Shown: positions 7,545 to 13,475, counted from the stretch's first letter. The stretch: 13,477 bases of DNA from Clostridiales bacterium (GCA_019415645.1 DXYV01000059.1:1-13477); one strand, 5' to 3'. The notes: generated by a model not told the origin, from the letters alone. Numbers and translations: made by a program.

Positions 7545-7568
7545 GGGCGAGAATATAATTCCCGCCCT
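7544..7568. terminator. Hairpin, probable terminator
   Basis: Arms 7544-7553 and 7559-7568 pair with one mismatch around a 5-base loop. On the minus strand a TTGATTTTTG stretch follows, while on the plus strand the tail is less U-rich. It may end a minus-strand transcript coming from the broken region to the right, or insulate the small gene at 7034-7462. Confidence 0.45.
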
Positions 7569-7579
7569 CGTTGTTATAA

Positions 7580-7756
7580 AATATTCTCAATAGAAAGGTC
7601 AACGACTACGGCACCGGGATACCTGTCCATGAAGTGGACGCCCTGGCCTGTATTCTGCTCCCGAAGATACAAGCCTTTTTCGAGAGCGAGGAGGGACAGC
7701 GGGAGTTTGCTGAGTGGAAAGCACAGCAGGAACAAGGCAAGGTGAAACAGGATTAA
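7580..7756 (+). pseudogene. 3' fragment of a small conserved mobile-element-type protein
   Basis: An open frame without a start codon follows an in-frame TAA at 7577-7579 and runs to TAA 7754-7756. It encodes a coherent, charged, helix-forming tail: VNDYGTGIPVHEVDALA, then a leucine-rich turn, then FFESEEGQREFAEWKAQQEQ and a basic end. This pattern (an aliphatic helix followed by an acidic ESEEGQREF helix) resembles C-termini of small proteins carried by conjugative elements of gut Clostridia, but I cannot name the family. A terminator follows 4 bases after the stop, as after an intact gene, so the 5' part appears to have been lost. The frame shift or deletion point must be near 7580-7600. 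Confidence 0.5.
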
Positions 7757-7760
7757 CACA

Positions 7761-7799
7761 AGGCGGGGGCATCTATAAACGATGCTCCCGCCTTTATTG
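7761..7799 (+). terminator. Intrinsic terminator
   Basis: A 12-bp stem with one G-T pair (7761-7772 with 7782-7793), a 9-base loop, then TTTATT. It follows the broken frame ending at 7756. Its arms resemble those of the terminator at 6982-7011. Confidence 0.7.
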
Positions 7800-7807
7800 T
7801 AAAAGAA

Positions 7808-7830
7808 AACCACCGGCAGTGCCGGTGGTT
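7808..7830. repeat. IS200-type end palindrome
   Basis: A perfect 10-bp inverted repeat with a 3-base loop (7808-7817 with 7821-7830; arm AACCACCGGC). In IS200/IS605 elements such subterminal hairpins are bound by TnpA as single-stranded DNA. The position upstream of the tnpA remnant supports that role here. Confidence 0.6.
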
Positions 7831-7860
7831 CCAAAAAGCTTAAGCTATGCGAAAAAAGTA

Positions 7861-7917
7861 TCCTCCTTTGGTAGAATAGTGGAGGTCTGCCAACCGCCAG
7901 AAAGAACCAAAGGAGGA
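7861..7917 (+). promoter_or_regulatory. RBS-sequestering inverted repeat of the IS200 tnpA leader
   Basis: TCCTCCTTTGGT at 7861-7872 is the exact reverse complement of 7906-7917, which contains the AGGAGG ribosome binding site of tnpA. In IS200 elements a leader stem-loop that hides the SD keeps transposase expression very low; the arrangement here is the same in principle. Confidence 0.6.
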
Positions 7918-7919
7918 AT

Positions 7920-8000
7920 CAAGTCCAGAAGAAACTTGATGTATCGAGTTTAGCACACACGAAGTGGGAATGCAAATATCATATGATTGTTTCTTATTAG
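7920..8000 (+). pseudogene. tnpA: IS200-family transposase TnpA, N-terminal remnant
   Basis: The frame reads QVQKKLDVSSLAHTKWECKYH. From SSLAHTKWECKYH it matches the start of IS200-type TnpA, in which this is normally followed by IVFAPKYRRQ. Here it diverges after His (7980-7982) and stops at TAG 7998-8000. The HUH motif and catalytic tyrosine are absent, so the protein cannot be active. There is also no ATG at the expected start; the frame before CAA 7920 has none. Confidence 0.75.
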
Positions 8001-8020
8001 GAACACTGTAAATACAAGGC

Positions 8021-8044
8021 TTTTCGGGGCCTGCAATCCGAAAA
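8021..8044. repeat. Short inverted repeat near the presumed left end of the element
   Basis: TTTTCGG (8021-8027) pairs with CCGAAAA (8038-8044) around a 10-base spacer. It lies about 40 bases inside the presumed element border. It could be part of an attachment site or an integrase-binding site, but nothing in the window tests that. Confidence 0.25.
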
Positions 8045-8074
8045 AAATAATATTTGATCTATCACATTACGCAG

Positions 8075-8109
8075 AAAGCCGTCCAGGTGCTATCTTGGGC
8101 GGCTTTTTT
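8075..8109 (+). terminator. Intrinsic terminator upstream of parB with no gene in front
   Basis: A 10-bp stem (8075-8084 with 8097-8106, one G-T pair) whose right arm runs into six T (8104-8109). Only about 90 bases without a credible gene separate it from the presumed left border. It therefore either ends a gene that was lost, or insulates the element from outside transcription. The stretch 8001-8197 otherwise holds no gene that I can support. Confidence 0.7.
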
Positions 8110-8197
8110 GCGTGGATAGACCGGAAGGAGGCAGAAAAATAATTACAGAAATTTAAGCTCAAAAATTGTGCAACTTTCACGAAAAGGAGGTTAGTGA

Positions 8198-9658
8198 ATG
8201 GCAGATGAAAAACTGAACACAGGCCCCGAGGCGCAGAAAACCGAAGAGGCCCCCGCGCCCGCTGTGGCTGATCCGGCCCACGAGGAGGCCGCCGTTCCCG
8301 AACACCCGCCGGAACAGGCCGGGCCTGCCGAGCCCGGCGATGTGGTAATCTCTGCGGAGCAGATTGACGCGCTCATGGCAGAAAAGCGGCAGGCGGCCCG
8401 AGCCGAGGTGGAAAAGGCAGAGGCATCCCGTGAACCGGAAGCTGGGGCTCCTGCGCCGGATCGTCCTGCCGCTGAAAGCGAGAAAACCGAAAAACCGCGC
8501 CGGGGCCGTCCCCCTAAGTCTGATAAGACGGAACGCACCGGGCCGGAGGCTGAAAAGGAGCCTAAAAAATCCGGGCCCCGCAAGGGCCGCCCCTCTAAGG
8601 CTGACAAGGCGGCCCCCGGCGAGGCCCAGCCGTCCAAACGAGACAAATTGTCCCGAAGTGGCGGGAAAGCTCCCGATGTTCCTGTTCCCCCGGATGCCGG
8701 AAAGGATAAGCCCGCAAAGGAGGCCGCTCCCCCGGAGCAAGGTGTGACGGAGCCGGCTGTGCCGCCCCGTCCTGTGGAGGAGGGAAAGCTGGTCTATCTG
8801 AAACTTTCCGAACTCCATCCGTTCCATACATTCCGCCCCCATCCGTTCAAGGTGCGGGACGACGCCAAAATGCAGGAAACCGTGGCATCCATCAAGCTCA
8901 ACGGCGTTATGGTGCCCGGCCTTGCCCGCCCGGAAAAGGACGGAAACGGCTATGAGATTGTGGCAGGCCATCGCCGCTGCCGTGGCAGCGAGCTGGCTGG
9001 GCTGGAGGAAATGCCCTTTATTGTCCGGGATATGACCGACCACGAGGCGGTGGAGGCCATGAAGGACAGCAACAAGCAGAGGGATCAGACGCTCCCCAGC
9101 GAACTGGCCGCCCTTTTGGATTTGGAGGTAGAGGACATCAAGCACCAGGGCTCCCGGCTGAAAAATGTGGCCGAGGGCGATGTGGGGAAACGCTCGGTTG
9201 AAATCGTGGGCGAGGCGCATGGCATGAACTATAAAAAGGTCATGCGGTATCTGCGCCTTAACCACCTTGTCCCGGAGCTCATGGATAAGGTGGACGATAA
9301 AAAGATGGGCTTCATGCCTGCGGTGGAGCTTTCCTATATCAAGCCGAAAAATCAAAGGCTGATTGCCGTTTCCATTGACGGGGAACAGGCGTCCCCCTCT
9401 CTGGCCCAGGCGAAACAGCTCCGGGAACTGGATAAGGAAGGCAAGCTCAACGGCGATGTGATTGACGGCATATTAAGCGAAAAGAAAAAGGAGGATCGCG
9501 GCGTGATTATTTCGATGGCCGAACTGGAGAAATATTTTGGCAAGGAGGCCACTCCCGCCAAAATGAAGGAGCAGATCATGACTTTGCTGGACGAGTGGAA
9601 GGAGAAACAGCCGCCCGAGCTGGCAAAGGCTCCGAAAAAGATGGAAAAAGACAAGTAA
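8198..9658 (+). CDS. parB: ParB/Spo0J-family partition protein with long disordered AT-hook-like N-terminus
   Basis: A 486-residue protein, longer than usual for ParB. Residues 1-195 are Pro/Ala/Lys/Glu-rich and probably disordered. They include RRGRPPK (101-107) and RKGRPSK (128-134), which look like AT-hooks, as parts of a degenerate repeat whose third unit is PSKRDKLSR (145-153). The ParB N-domain follows (about 198-300), with VYLKLSELHPF and the CTPase-type box GHRRCR (257-262). An HTH-containing central domain (about 300-400) and a charged C-terminus complete it. ParB binds parS sites and spreads along DNA. No ParA is encoded in view; in related elements parA often lies just upstream, where the border now is. 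ATG 8198 has AAGGAGG with a 7-base spacer. The third repeat unit carries a copy of the 19-bp palindrome (8638-8656). Confidence 0.88.
   Translation: MADEKLNTGPEAQKTEEAPAPAVADPAHEEAAVPEHPPEQAGPAEPGDVVISAEQIDALMAEKRQAARAEVEKAEASREPEAGAPAPDRPAAESEKTEKPRRGRPPKSDKTERTGPEAEKEPKKSGPRKGRPSKADKAAPGEAQPSKRDKLSRSGGKAPDVPVPPDAGKDKPAKEAAPPEQGVTEPAVPPRPVEEGKLVYLKLSELHPFHTFRPHPFKVRDDAKMQETVASIKLNGVMVPGLARPEKDGNGYEIVAGHRRCRGSELAGLEEMPFIVRDMTDHEAVEAMKDSNKQRDQTLPSELAALLDLEVEDIKHQGSRLKNVAEGDVGKRSVEIVGEAHGMNYKKVMRYLRLNHLVPELMDKVDDKKMGFMPAVELSYIKPKNQRLIAVSIDGEQASPSLAQAKQLRELDKEGKLNGDVIDGILSEKKKEDRGVIISMAELEKYFGKEATPAKMKEQIMTLLDEWKEKQPPELAKAPKKMEKDK
8638..8656. repeat. 19-bp near-palindrome, copy A (inside parB)
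   Basis: ACGAGACAAATTGTCCCGA, one base different from copy B. It encodes residues 147-153 of ParB. Candidate ParB-binding (parS-like) site; see the findings. Confidence 0.6.
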
Positions 9659-9670
9659 CTCGACCACACT

Positions 9671-9689
9671 TCGAGACAAATTGTCCCGA
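9671..9689. repeat. 19-bp near-palindrome, copy B (after parB)
   Basis: TCGAGACAAATTGTCCCGA, starting 12 bases after the parB stop. Eight of nine base pairs around the central A are complementary. It directly precedes the structured region at 9688-9908. Confidence 0.65.
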
Positions 9690-9908
9690 GGGGCCCCGCC
9701 CCTCCTGCAGAGGGCTCTGTGGTGATATATCCCCCGTCGCCGCCTATATTCCTGCACAGCCGGGAGTGGGCCGTCAAGGGTGCAACGCACCGCCGCTTGC
9801 GGCGGCCTGCCCTTGACGGTCTGCCCCGGCTGTGTTACTTCCAGCGGCGCGGCGGGGGCATATATCCTCCAGAGCCGCTCCCTTTCCCATGACTGGGAAA
9901 GGGAGCGG
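9688..9908. other. Long rod-like fold between parB and the DUF4406-like gene: candidate oriT/sso or structured RNA
   Basis: The intergenic stretch 9659-9953 (295 bases) has no gene but is strongly self-complementary. A nested rod spans 9713-9876, with paired arms 9713-9719/9870-9876, 9724-9730/9860-9866, 9731-9736/9853-9858, 9738-9743/9844-9849, 9755-9764/9825-9834, 9771-9780/9810-9819 and 9790-9796/9799-9805: 53 pairs, all Watson-Crick, with small internal loops. It is flanked by a 7-bp hairpin (9688-9694/9698-9704) and a perfect 15-bp hairpin (9875-9889/9894-9908). No U-tract follows either, so they are not simple terminators. Such a fold fits a single-strand replication origin, an oriT, or a structured leader or non-coding RNA. 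I recognise no known family. Confidence 0.6.
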
Positions 9909-9953
9909 GGATTGGGCTGAAGTATCTTTCTTCAAAGAACGGAGGTTTTGACA

Positions 9954-10295
9954 ATGAAACGGCCACTTGCTTATATTACCGCCGGATGGCTTGGCGGTGA
10001 CAGTGAAAACGCAGAACAGGCGGCCCGCTACTGCCGGGCGGTGTACGAGGCGGGGTTTTCGCCCATCTGTCCTACCCTGTATCTGCCCTTGTTCCTCAAT
10101 GATGCAGTGCCGGAGGAGCACAAAAGCGGCATTGACATGAGCCGCGACCTGCTCCGCCGCTCCCATGTGCTGGTGGTCTGCGGCCATACCATGACCGAGG
10201 CCATGAAAAACGACATCGCCGTTGCCCAGCGGCTGGGGATTACTGCTACTACCCTTGAGGGCATCCTTACCGTCAAGGGACAGGGCCGCCGCTGA
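9954..10295 (+). CDS. DUF4406/DUF7768-like protein, nucleoside 2-deoxyribosyltransferase-like fold
   Basis: A 113-residue protein. It starts with a strand and glycine turn (KRPLAYITAGWLGG), then a helix with the NAEQAARYCRAVYEAG pattern, then PICPTLYLPLFL, a SGIDMSRDLLRRSHVLVVCGHTMTEAMKNDIAVAQRLGI stretch and a basic tail. This succession (substrate loop near the N-terminus, acidic GIDMSRDLL, and VVCG followed by TEAMKNDI) is that of the DUF4406-type branch of the nucleoside 2-deoxyribosyltransferase-like fold. The biochemical role in conjugative elements is unknown. ATG 9954 fits GGAGG at 9941-9945 with an 8-base spacer; an in-frame TTG at 9948 is too close. The stop overlaps the start of ardA (TGATG), so the two are translationally coupled. 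Confidence 0.7.
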   Translation: MKRPLAYITAGWLGGDSENAEQAARYCRAVYEAGFSPICPTLYLPLFLNDAVPEEHKSGIDMSRDLLRRSHVLVVCGHTMTEAMKNDIAVAQRLGITATTLEGILTVKGQGRR

Positions 10296-11008
10296 TGGCG
10301 GCCCTTTTCGAAGCCTACATCACGAACCTGGGGAAATATAACGAGGGCGAGCTTGTAGGAGAAACGCTGAAATTCCCCACTACCACGGAGGAGGTGCAGG
10401 CGCTCCTAAAGCGCATCGGCGTGGATGGTGTGCGGTATGAGGAGTTTTTCATTACCAGCTTTGACGGGGATGTGCTGGGGCTCTATGACTATCTGACGGA
10501 ATACGAAAATCTTGACGAGCTCAACCATTTGGCCTGCCTGCTTTCCGAGCTGGATCAGAGCGATTTGGAGAAATTCGAGGCTGTGATTGACAGCGGCGAG
10601 CACACTTCCAGCGTGACCGACCTCATCAACCTCACGCAAAACCTGGACTGTTTTGAATTTTATCCCGGTGTGGGGGACGATGAAACGCTGGGCCGCATCT
10701 ATGTGGAGGACATGGAGGCCATTGATGTGCCGGAGCATTTGCTGAATTATTTTGACTATGAGGCATACGGGCGTGATATTCGGATCAACGAGGACGGCCA
10801 TTTTGCCCCCGGCGGCTATGTGCTGAATAACGGTGGGAAATTCATCGAGCACTACCACGGGATCGAGGACATTCCCGCCGAGCACAGGGTTTTCTCCTAT
10901 CCGAAACTTTCCATCCGGGAACAGATGGCGGCCTACAAGGAGATTATTGACGGTTCCTCTTTGGAAGGCTATCGGAAACTTTCCAATAAGGAGCGTGAGG
11001 AACGATAG
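10295..11008 (+). CDS. ardA: Antirestriction protein ArdA
   Basis: A 237-residue, very acidic protein. ArdA mimics bent B-form DNA and blocks type I restriction-modification enzymes, which protects DNA entering a new host. Seen: the N-terminal EAYITNLGKYNEGELVGETLKFPTT block, the central GVRYEEFFITSFD and LGLYDYL segments (about 45-68), the acidic middle domain with FDYEAYGRDIRINEDGHF (about 153-170), and the C-terminal GKFIEHYHG (about 181-189). These are typical of ArdA, and the length is normal for the Gram-positive ArdA group such as Tn916 Orf18. It starts on the ATG shared with the stop of the preceding gene. A 19-bp near-palindrome follows 8 bases after the stop. Confidence 0.9.
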   Translation: MAALFEAYITNLGKYNEGELVGETLKFPTTTEEVQALLKRIGVDGVRYEEFFITSFDGDVLGLYDYLTEYENLDELNHLACLLSELDQSDLEKFEAVIDSGEHTSSVTDLINLTQNLDCFEFYPGVGDDETLGRIYVEDMEAIDVPEHLLNYFDYEAYGRDIRINEDGHFAPGGYVLNNGGKFIEHYHGIEDIPAEHRVFSYPKLSIREQMAAYKEIIDGSSLEGYRKLSNKEREER

Positions 11009-11016
11009 ACGGCACT

Positions 11017-11035
11017 TCGAGACACTTTGTCCCGA
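11017..11035. repeat. 19-bp near-palindrome, copy C (after ardA)
   Basis: TCGAGACACTTTGTCCCGA, differing from copy B at the two central positions 9 and 10 only. It lies between the ardA stop and the ribosome binding site of pcfB. The flanks of B and C also match (CACTT before, GAGG after). Confidence 0.65.
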
Positions 11036-11063
11036 GGTGGCCGCCGGAAAGGAGGCGGTATAA

Positions 11064-11543
11064 CTGATTGATGAAGATGTTTCCCGGCGTACCATAGCAA
11101 TTTCTGTCCGGGCCAGCAAGCTGACGGCGCGGGGCCTTGCCTATGTGCTGGGGGCTGTGGGCCGGAAGATCCGCAAGGCTTACCGGGAACACCAAATGCC
11201 CCACGGCAGGCAGAGCGTGAAAAAGCTCATGGGACACGGTGCGGCTACAAACAGCATTGAACTTTCCGGAGACACGAAGGCTTTTGACCGGGTGGCCCGG
11301 AAGTGGAATGTAGACTATGCCTTTTATAAAACCGGGCCGGACAAATACCTGTTGTTTTTCAAGTCGGGGCAGGCGGATGCGATCACCGCCTGCTTTTCTG
11401 AATACTCGCGGAAGGTGCTGAATAAATCCAAATCCCGCCGTATCCCCATCCGGGAACAGCTTAAACAGGCGGCGGATCAGCTTGCGAAGGAAAAGCCCCG
11501 CAAGCGGGAACGGGTAAAGGAGGCGGTTCGTGAGGACAGATAA
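11064..11543 (+). CDS. pcfB: PcfB family conjugation protein (DUF3801), non-ATG start
   Basis: A 159-residue protein if read from CTG 11064. PcfB-type proteins are relaxosome-associated factors that help dock the DNA-relaxase complex to the VirD4-type coupling protein (known for pCF10). The N-terminus, read as MIDEDVSRRTIAISVRASKLTARGL, continues smoothly into VLGAVGRKI, then SVKKLMGHGAA, the FDRVARKWNVDYAFYK core and the KYLLFFKSGQADAI segment, with a basic C-terminus. An in-frame stop at 11061-11063 leaves no ATG or TTG upstream of this homologous N-terminus; the first later standard codon is GTG 11145, which would remove 27 conserved residues and has no SD. AAAGGAGG at 11048-11055 is 8 bases from CTG 11064. 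The last 14 bases overlap the next gene. Confidence 0.8.
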   Translation: MIDEDVSRRTIAISVRASKLTARGLAYVLGAVGRKIRKAYREHQMPHGRQSVKKLMGHGAATNSIELSGDTKAFDRVARKWNVDYAFYKTGPDKYLLFFKSGQADAITACFSEYSRKVLNKSKSRRIPIREQLKQAADQLAKEKPRKRERVKEAVREDR

Positions 11544-13383
11544 CATCAAAAAATATGTACTCCCCAACATCCCCTATCTGTTTGTGCTGTGGGCCTGCTT
11601 AAAGCTGGGGACGGCTTACCGTCTGGCCGCTGGCGCGGATTTCGCCCATAAGCTCATGGGGATGGGGCAGACCATCGGCCCAGCCTTTGCCGACTTTGCG
11701 CCGGGGCCCAATCCCTTTGACTGGCTCATCGGCATTGTGGGTGCAGTGGGCTTCCGCCTGCTGATCTACTTCAAAAGCAAGAACGCAAAGAAATTCAGAC
11801 GGGATGAAGAATACGGATCGGCCCGCTGGGGCACCGAAAAAGACATCAAGCCCTTTATCGATCCGAAGTTTGAAAACAACATCATTTTGACCGGGACAGA
11901 GTTTCTTACTATGAACACCCGCCCGAAAAACCCGGCCAACGCCCGCAACCTCAACGCCTGCGTCATCGGCTCGTCCGGCTCGGGCAAAACCCGCTTCTGG
12001 CTCACTCCGCAGATTTTGCAGGCCAGCGCGGATAAAAACGGCGGATGCAGCTATGTGTGCGTAGATCCGAAAGGCGGGGTGCTCTCCCAGGTAGGCTCTT
12101 TCTTACAGCGGCGCGGGTATCGGATCAAGGTGTTCAATTCCATTGATTTCACAAAATCCATGCACTATAATCCGCTGGCCTATATCAAGAATGAGGCCGA
12201 CATCCTTAAATTTGTGGATGCGCTGATTTCTAATACCAAAGGCGAGGGCAAGGAAGGCGATCCGTTTTGGACGAAGGCGGAAACGCTTTTGTACTGCGCT
12301 TTGATTGCCTATATCATTTTCGAGGGCCCCGCCGAGGATCGGAACATGAATACGCTGGTGGATATGATTTCCGGCATGGAAGTAAAGGAGGACGATGAGA
12401 ACTACTTAAACGCCGTGGACTATATGTTCAAGGGGCTGGAAAAGCGCAAGCCGGACTGTTTCGCAGTCAAGCAATACCGCAAATATAAGTTAAGTAGCGG
12501 CAAAACCGCAAAATCGATCTTGATTTCCTGCGGGGCCCGCCTTGCGCCCTTTGACATCCCCCAGCTCCGGGAGATTATGTCCTATGACGAGATGGAGCTT
12601 GACCGCATCGGGGATCGGAAAACAGCGGTGTTCTTTATCATTTCGGACACCACGCAGACCTATAACTTTCTTGTGGCGCTGGCCTTTTCGCAGATGTTCA
12701 ATCTTCTGTGTGAACGGGCCGACAATGTTTTCGGCGGCCGCCTGCCCCATCATGTACGGGTGCTGTGGGACGAGGCGGCCAACACGGGACAAGTGCCCCA
12801 GCTCGAAAAAATCTGCGCGGTAATTCGCTCCCGCGAAGTATCGCTGACGCTCTTTTACCAGCAGTTAGCGCAGTGCAAGGCCATTTACGATAAACACGCG
12901 GAGACAATTCTCGGAAATATGGACAGCGTGGTATTCCTGGGAGGCCGTGAGGCAAGCACTATCAAGGAAATATCGGAAAACTGGCTGGGAAAGGCCACGA
13001 TCTCCATGCAGACCGACAGCCGATCCCGTGGGCAGTCGGAAAGCTACAGTCAAAACAACCAGCGAGTGGGCCGGGAACTGATGACACCCAGCGAGCTGGC
13101 TACCATGCCCGGGGACAAGTGCATTTTACAGCTTAGGGGCCTGCCCCCGTTCTACTCCCCGAAGTATGATCTGAAAAAGCACCCGAATTATAAATACACG
13201 GCTGAAGCCGACAAGCAGAAAAACGCTTTTGACCTCGACAAGCTCATCAACCGCCGCAGGCGGCCCGGGATTAACGAGGCGTGTGAGATGTATGAGGTGG
13301 CTGTGCCGGACGATGCGCTCACGGAAGAGGACGAGGACATCCTCAACTATGATGACATCGACGATCCAGACGCCTTTGCATAA
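11530..13383 (+). CDS. VirD4/TraG-type type IV coupling protein
   Basis: A 617-residue membrane ATPase that delivers the relaxase-DNA complex to the type IV secretion channel. Two membrane segments lie at the N-terminus (about 10-28 and 64-81), followed by YGSARWGTEKDI, the usual entry to the cytoplasmic domain. Walker A is GSSGSGKT (147-154) and Walker B is VRVLWDEA (409-416, D414-E415). The motifs VDPKGG (178-183), FWTKAETLL (246-254), LFYQQLAQ (441-448) and LRGLPPFYS (535-543) are typical of VirD4/TraG. The C-terminal tail is acidic (DDALTEEDEDILNYDDIDDPD) and may bind partners. The GTG start at 11530 has GGAGG 6 bases upstream and overlaps pcfB by 14 bases. Length and motifs are complete, so the protein appears functional. 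Confidence 0.93.
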   Translation: MRTDNIKKYVLPNIPYLFVLWACLKLGTAYRLAAGADFAHKLMGMGQTIGPAFADFAPGPNPFDWLIGIVGAVGFRLLIYFKSKNAKKFRRDEEYGSARWGTEKDIKPFIDPKFENNIILTGTEFLTMNTRPKNPANARNLNACVIGSSGSGKTRFWLTPQILQASADKNGGCSYVCVDPKGGVLSQVGSFLQRRGYRIKVFNSIDFTKSMHYNPLAYIKNEADILKFVDALISNTKGEGKEGDPFWTKAETLLYCALIAYIIFEGPAEDRNMNTLVDMISGMEVKEDDENYLNAVDYMFKGLEKRKPDCFAVKQYRKYKLSSGKTAKSILISCGARLAPFDIPQLREIMSYDEMELDRIGDRKTAVFFIISDTTQTYNFLVALAFSQMFNLLCERADNVFGGRLPHHVRVLWDEAANTGQVPQLEKICAVIRSREVSLTLFYQQLAQCKAIYDKHAETILGNMDSVVFLGGREASTIKEISENWLGKATISMQTDSRSRGQSESYSQNNQRVGRELMTPSELATMPGDKCILQLRGLPPFYSPKYDLKKHPNYKYTAEADKQKNAFDLDKLINRRRRPGINEACEMYEVAVPDDALTEEDEDILNYDDIDDPDAFA

Positions 13384-13390
13384 ATGGGCT

Positions 13391-13409
13391 TTGGGACAAA
13401 GTGTCCCGA
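13391..13409. repeat. 19-bp near-palindrome, copy D (after coupling-protein gene)
   Basis: TTGGGACAAAGTGTCCCGA, starting 7 bases after the stop codon. It is the best palindrome of the set in its core (GGGACA...TGTCCC) and differs from copy B at positions 2, 4 and 11. Confidence 0.65.
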
Positions 13410-13420
13410 AGCTGTAACCT

Positions 13421-13444
13421 GCCGCCAGTGATGGCGGCTTTTTT
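13421..13444 (+). terminator. Intrinsic terminator after the coupling-protein gene
   Basis: A 7-bp stem (13421-13427 with 13432-13438), GTGA loop, then six T. It should end or attenuate transcription of the pcfB-coupling-protein unit, although the element's transfer genes normally continue beyond. Confidence 0.75.
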
Positions 13445-13470
13445 CATGGCCGGGGAACACCCGGAGAAAT

Positions 13471-13475
13471 GGAGG
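13471..13475 (+). promoter_or_regulatory. Likely ribosome binding site of the next gene
   Basis: GGAGG lies 2 bases before the window end. It probably serves a gene that begins just outside; in related elements a small hydrophobic Maff2-type protein follows here (family knowledge, not seen). Confidence 0.35.

Larger units (their letters stand above)
7800..7982 (+). mobile_element. Left part of an IS200/IS605-family insertion sequence, truncated
   Basis: Three features of an IS200-type left end occur in the right order: a subterminal palindrome (7808-7830), a long-range inverted repeat that covers the tnpA ribosome binding site (7861-7917), and the first codons of tnpA (7920-7982). Recognisable tnpA sequence stops after the motif KYH. 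The left border is placed near 7800 only because a terminator of another gene ends at 7799; it is uncertain by some bases. The rest of the element is missing in this window. Confidence 0.7.

Noticed and set aside
8002..8152. Open frame without a start codon between the IS200 break and parB
   Set aside because: It runs through a strong terminator hairpin, shows no family resemblance, and has no ribosome binding site or start codon.
8177..9355. A 392-codon minus-strand frame opposite parB
   Set aside because: It is a shadow of the ParB reading frame; its composition (Gly, Arg, Leu, Phe-rich) follows from the complementary codons.
11071..11097. ATG at 11071 as the start of pcfB
   Set aside because: It is out of frame with PcfB and reaches a stop after eight codons.
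12784..12799. Possible fifth copy of the 19-bp palindrome inside the coupling-protein gene (CGGGACAAGTGCCCC)
   Set aside because: The spacing is one base short and one arm is altered; it lies in conserved coding sequence (TGQVPQLEK), so chance is more likely.
12901..12916. GAGACAATTCTC-like palindrome resembling the repeat
   Set aside because: The core TGTCCC arm is missing and the stretch codes for a conserved part of the coupling protein.
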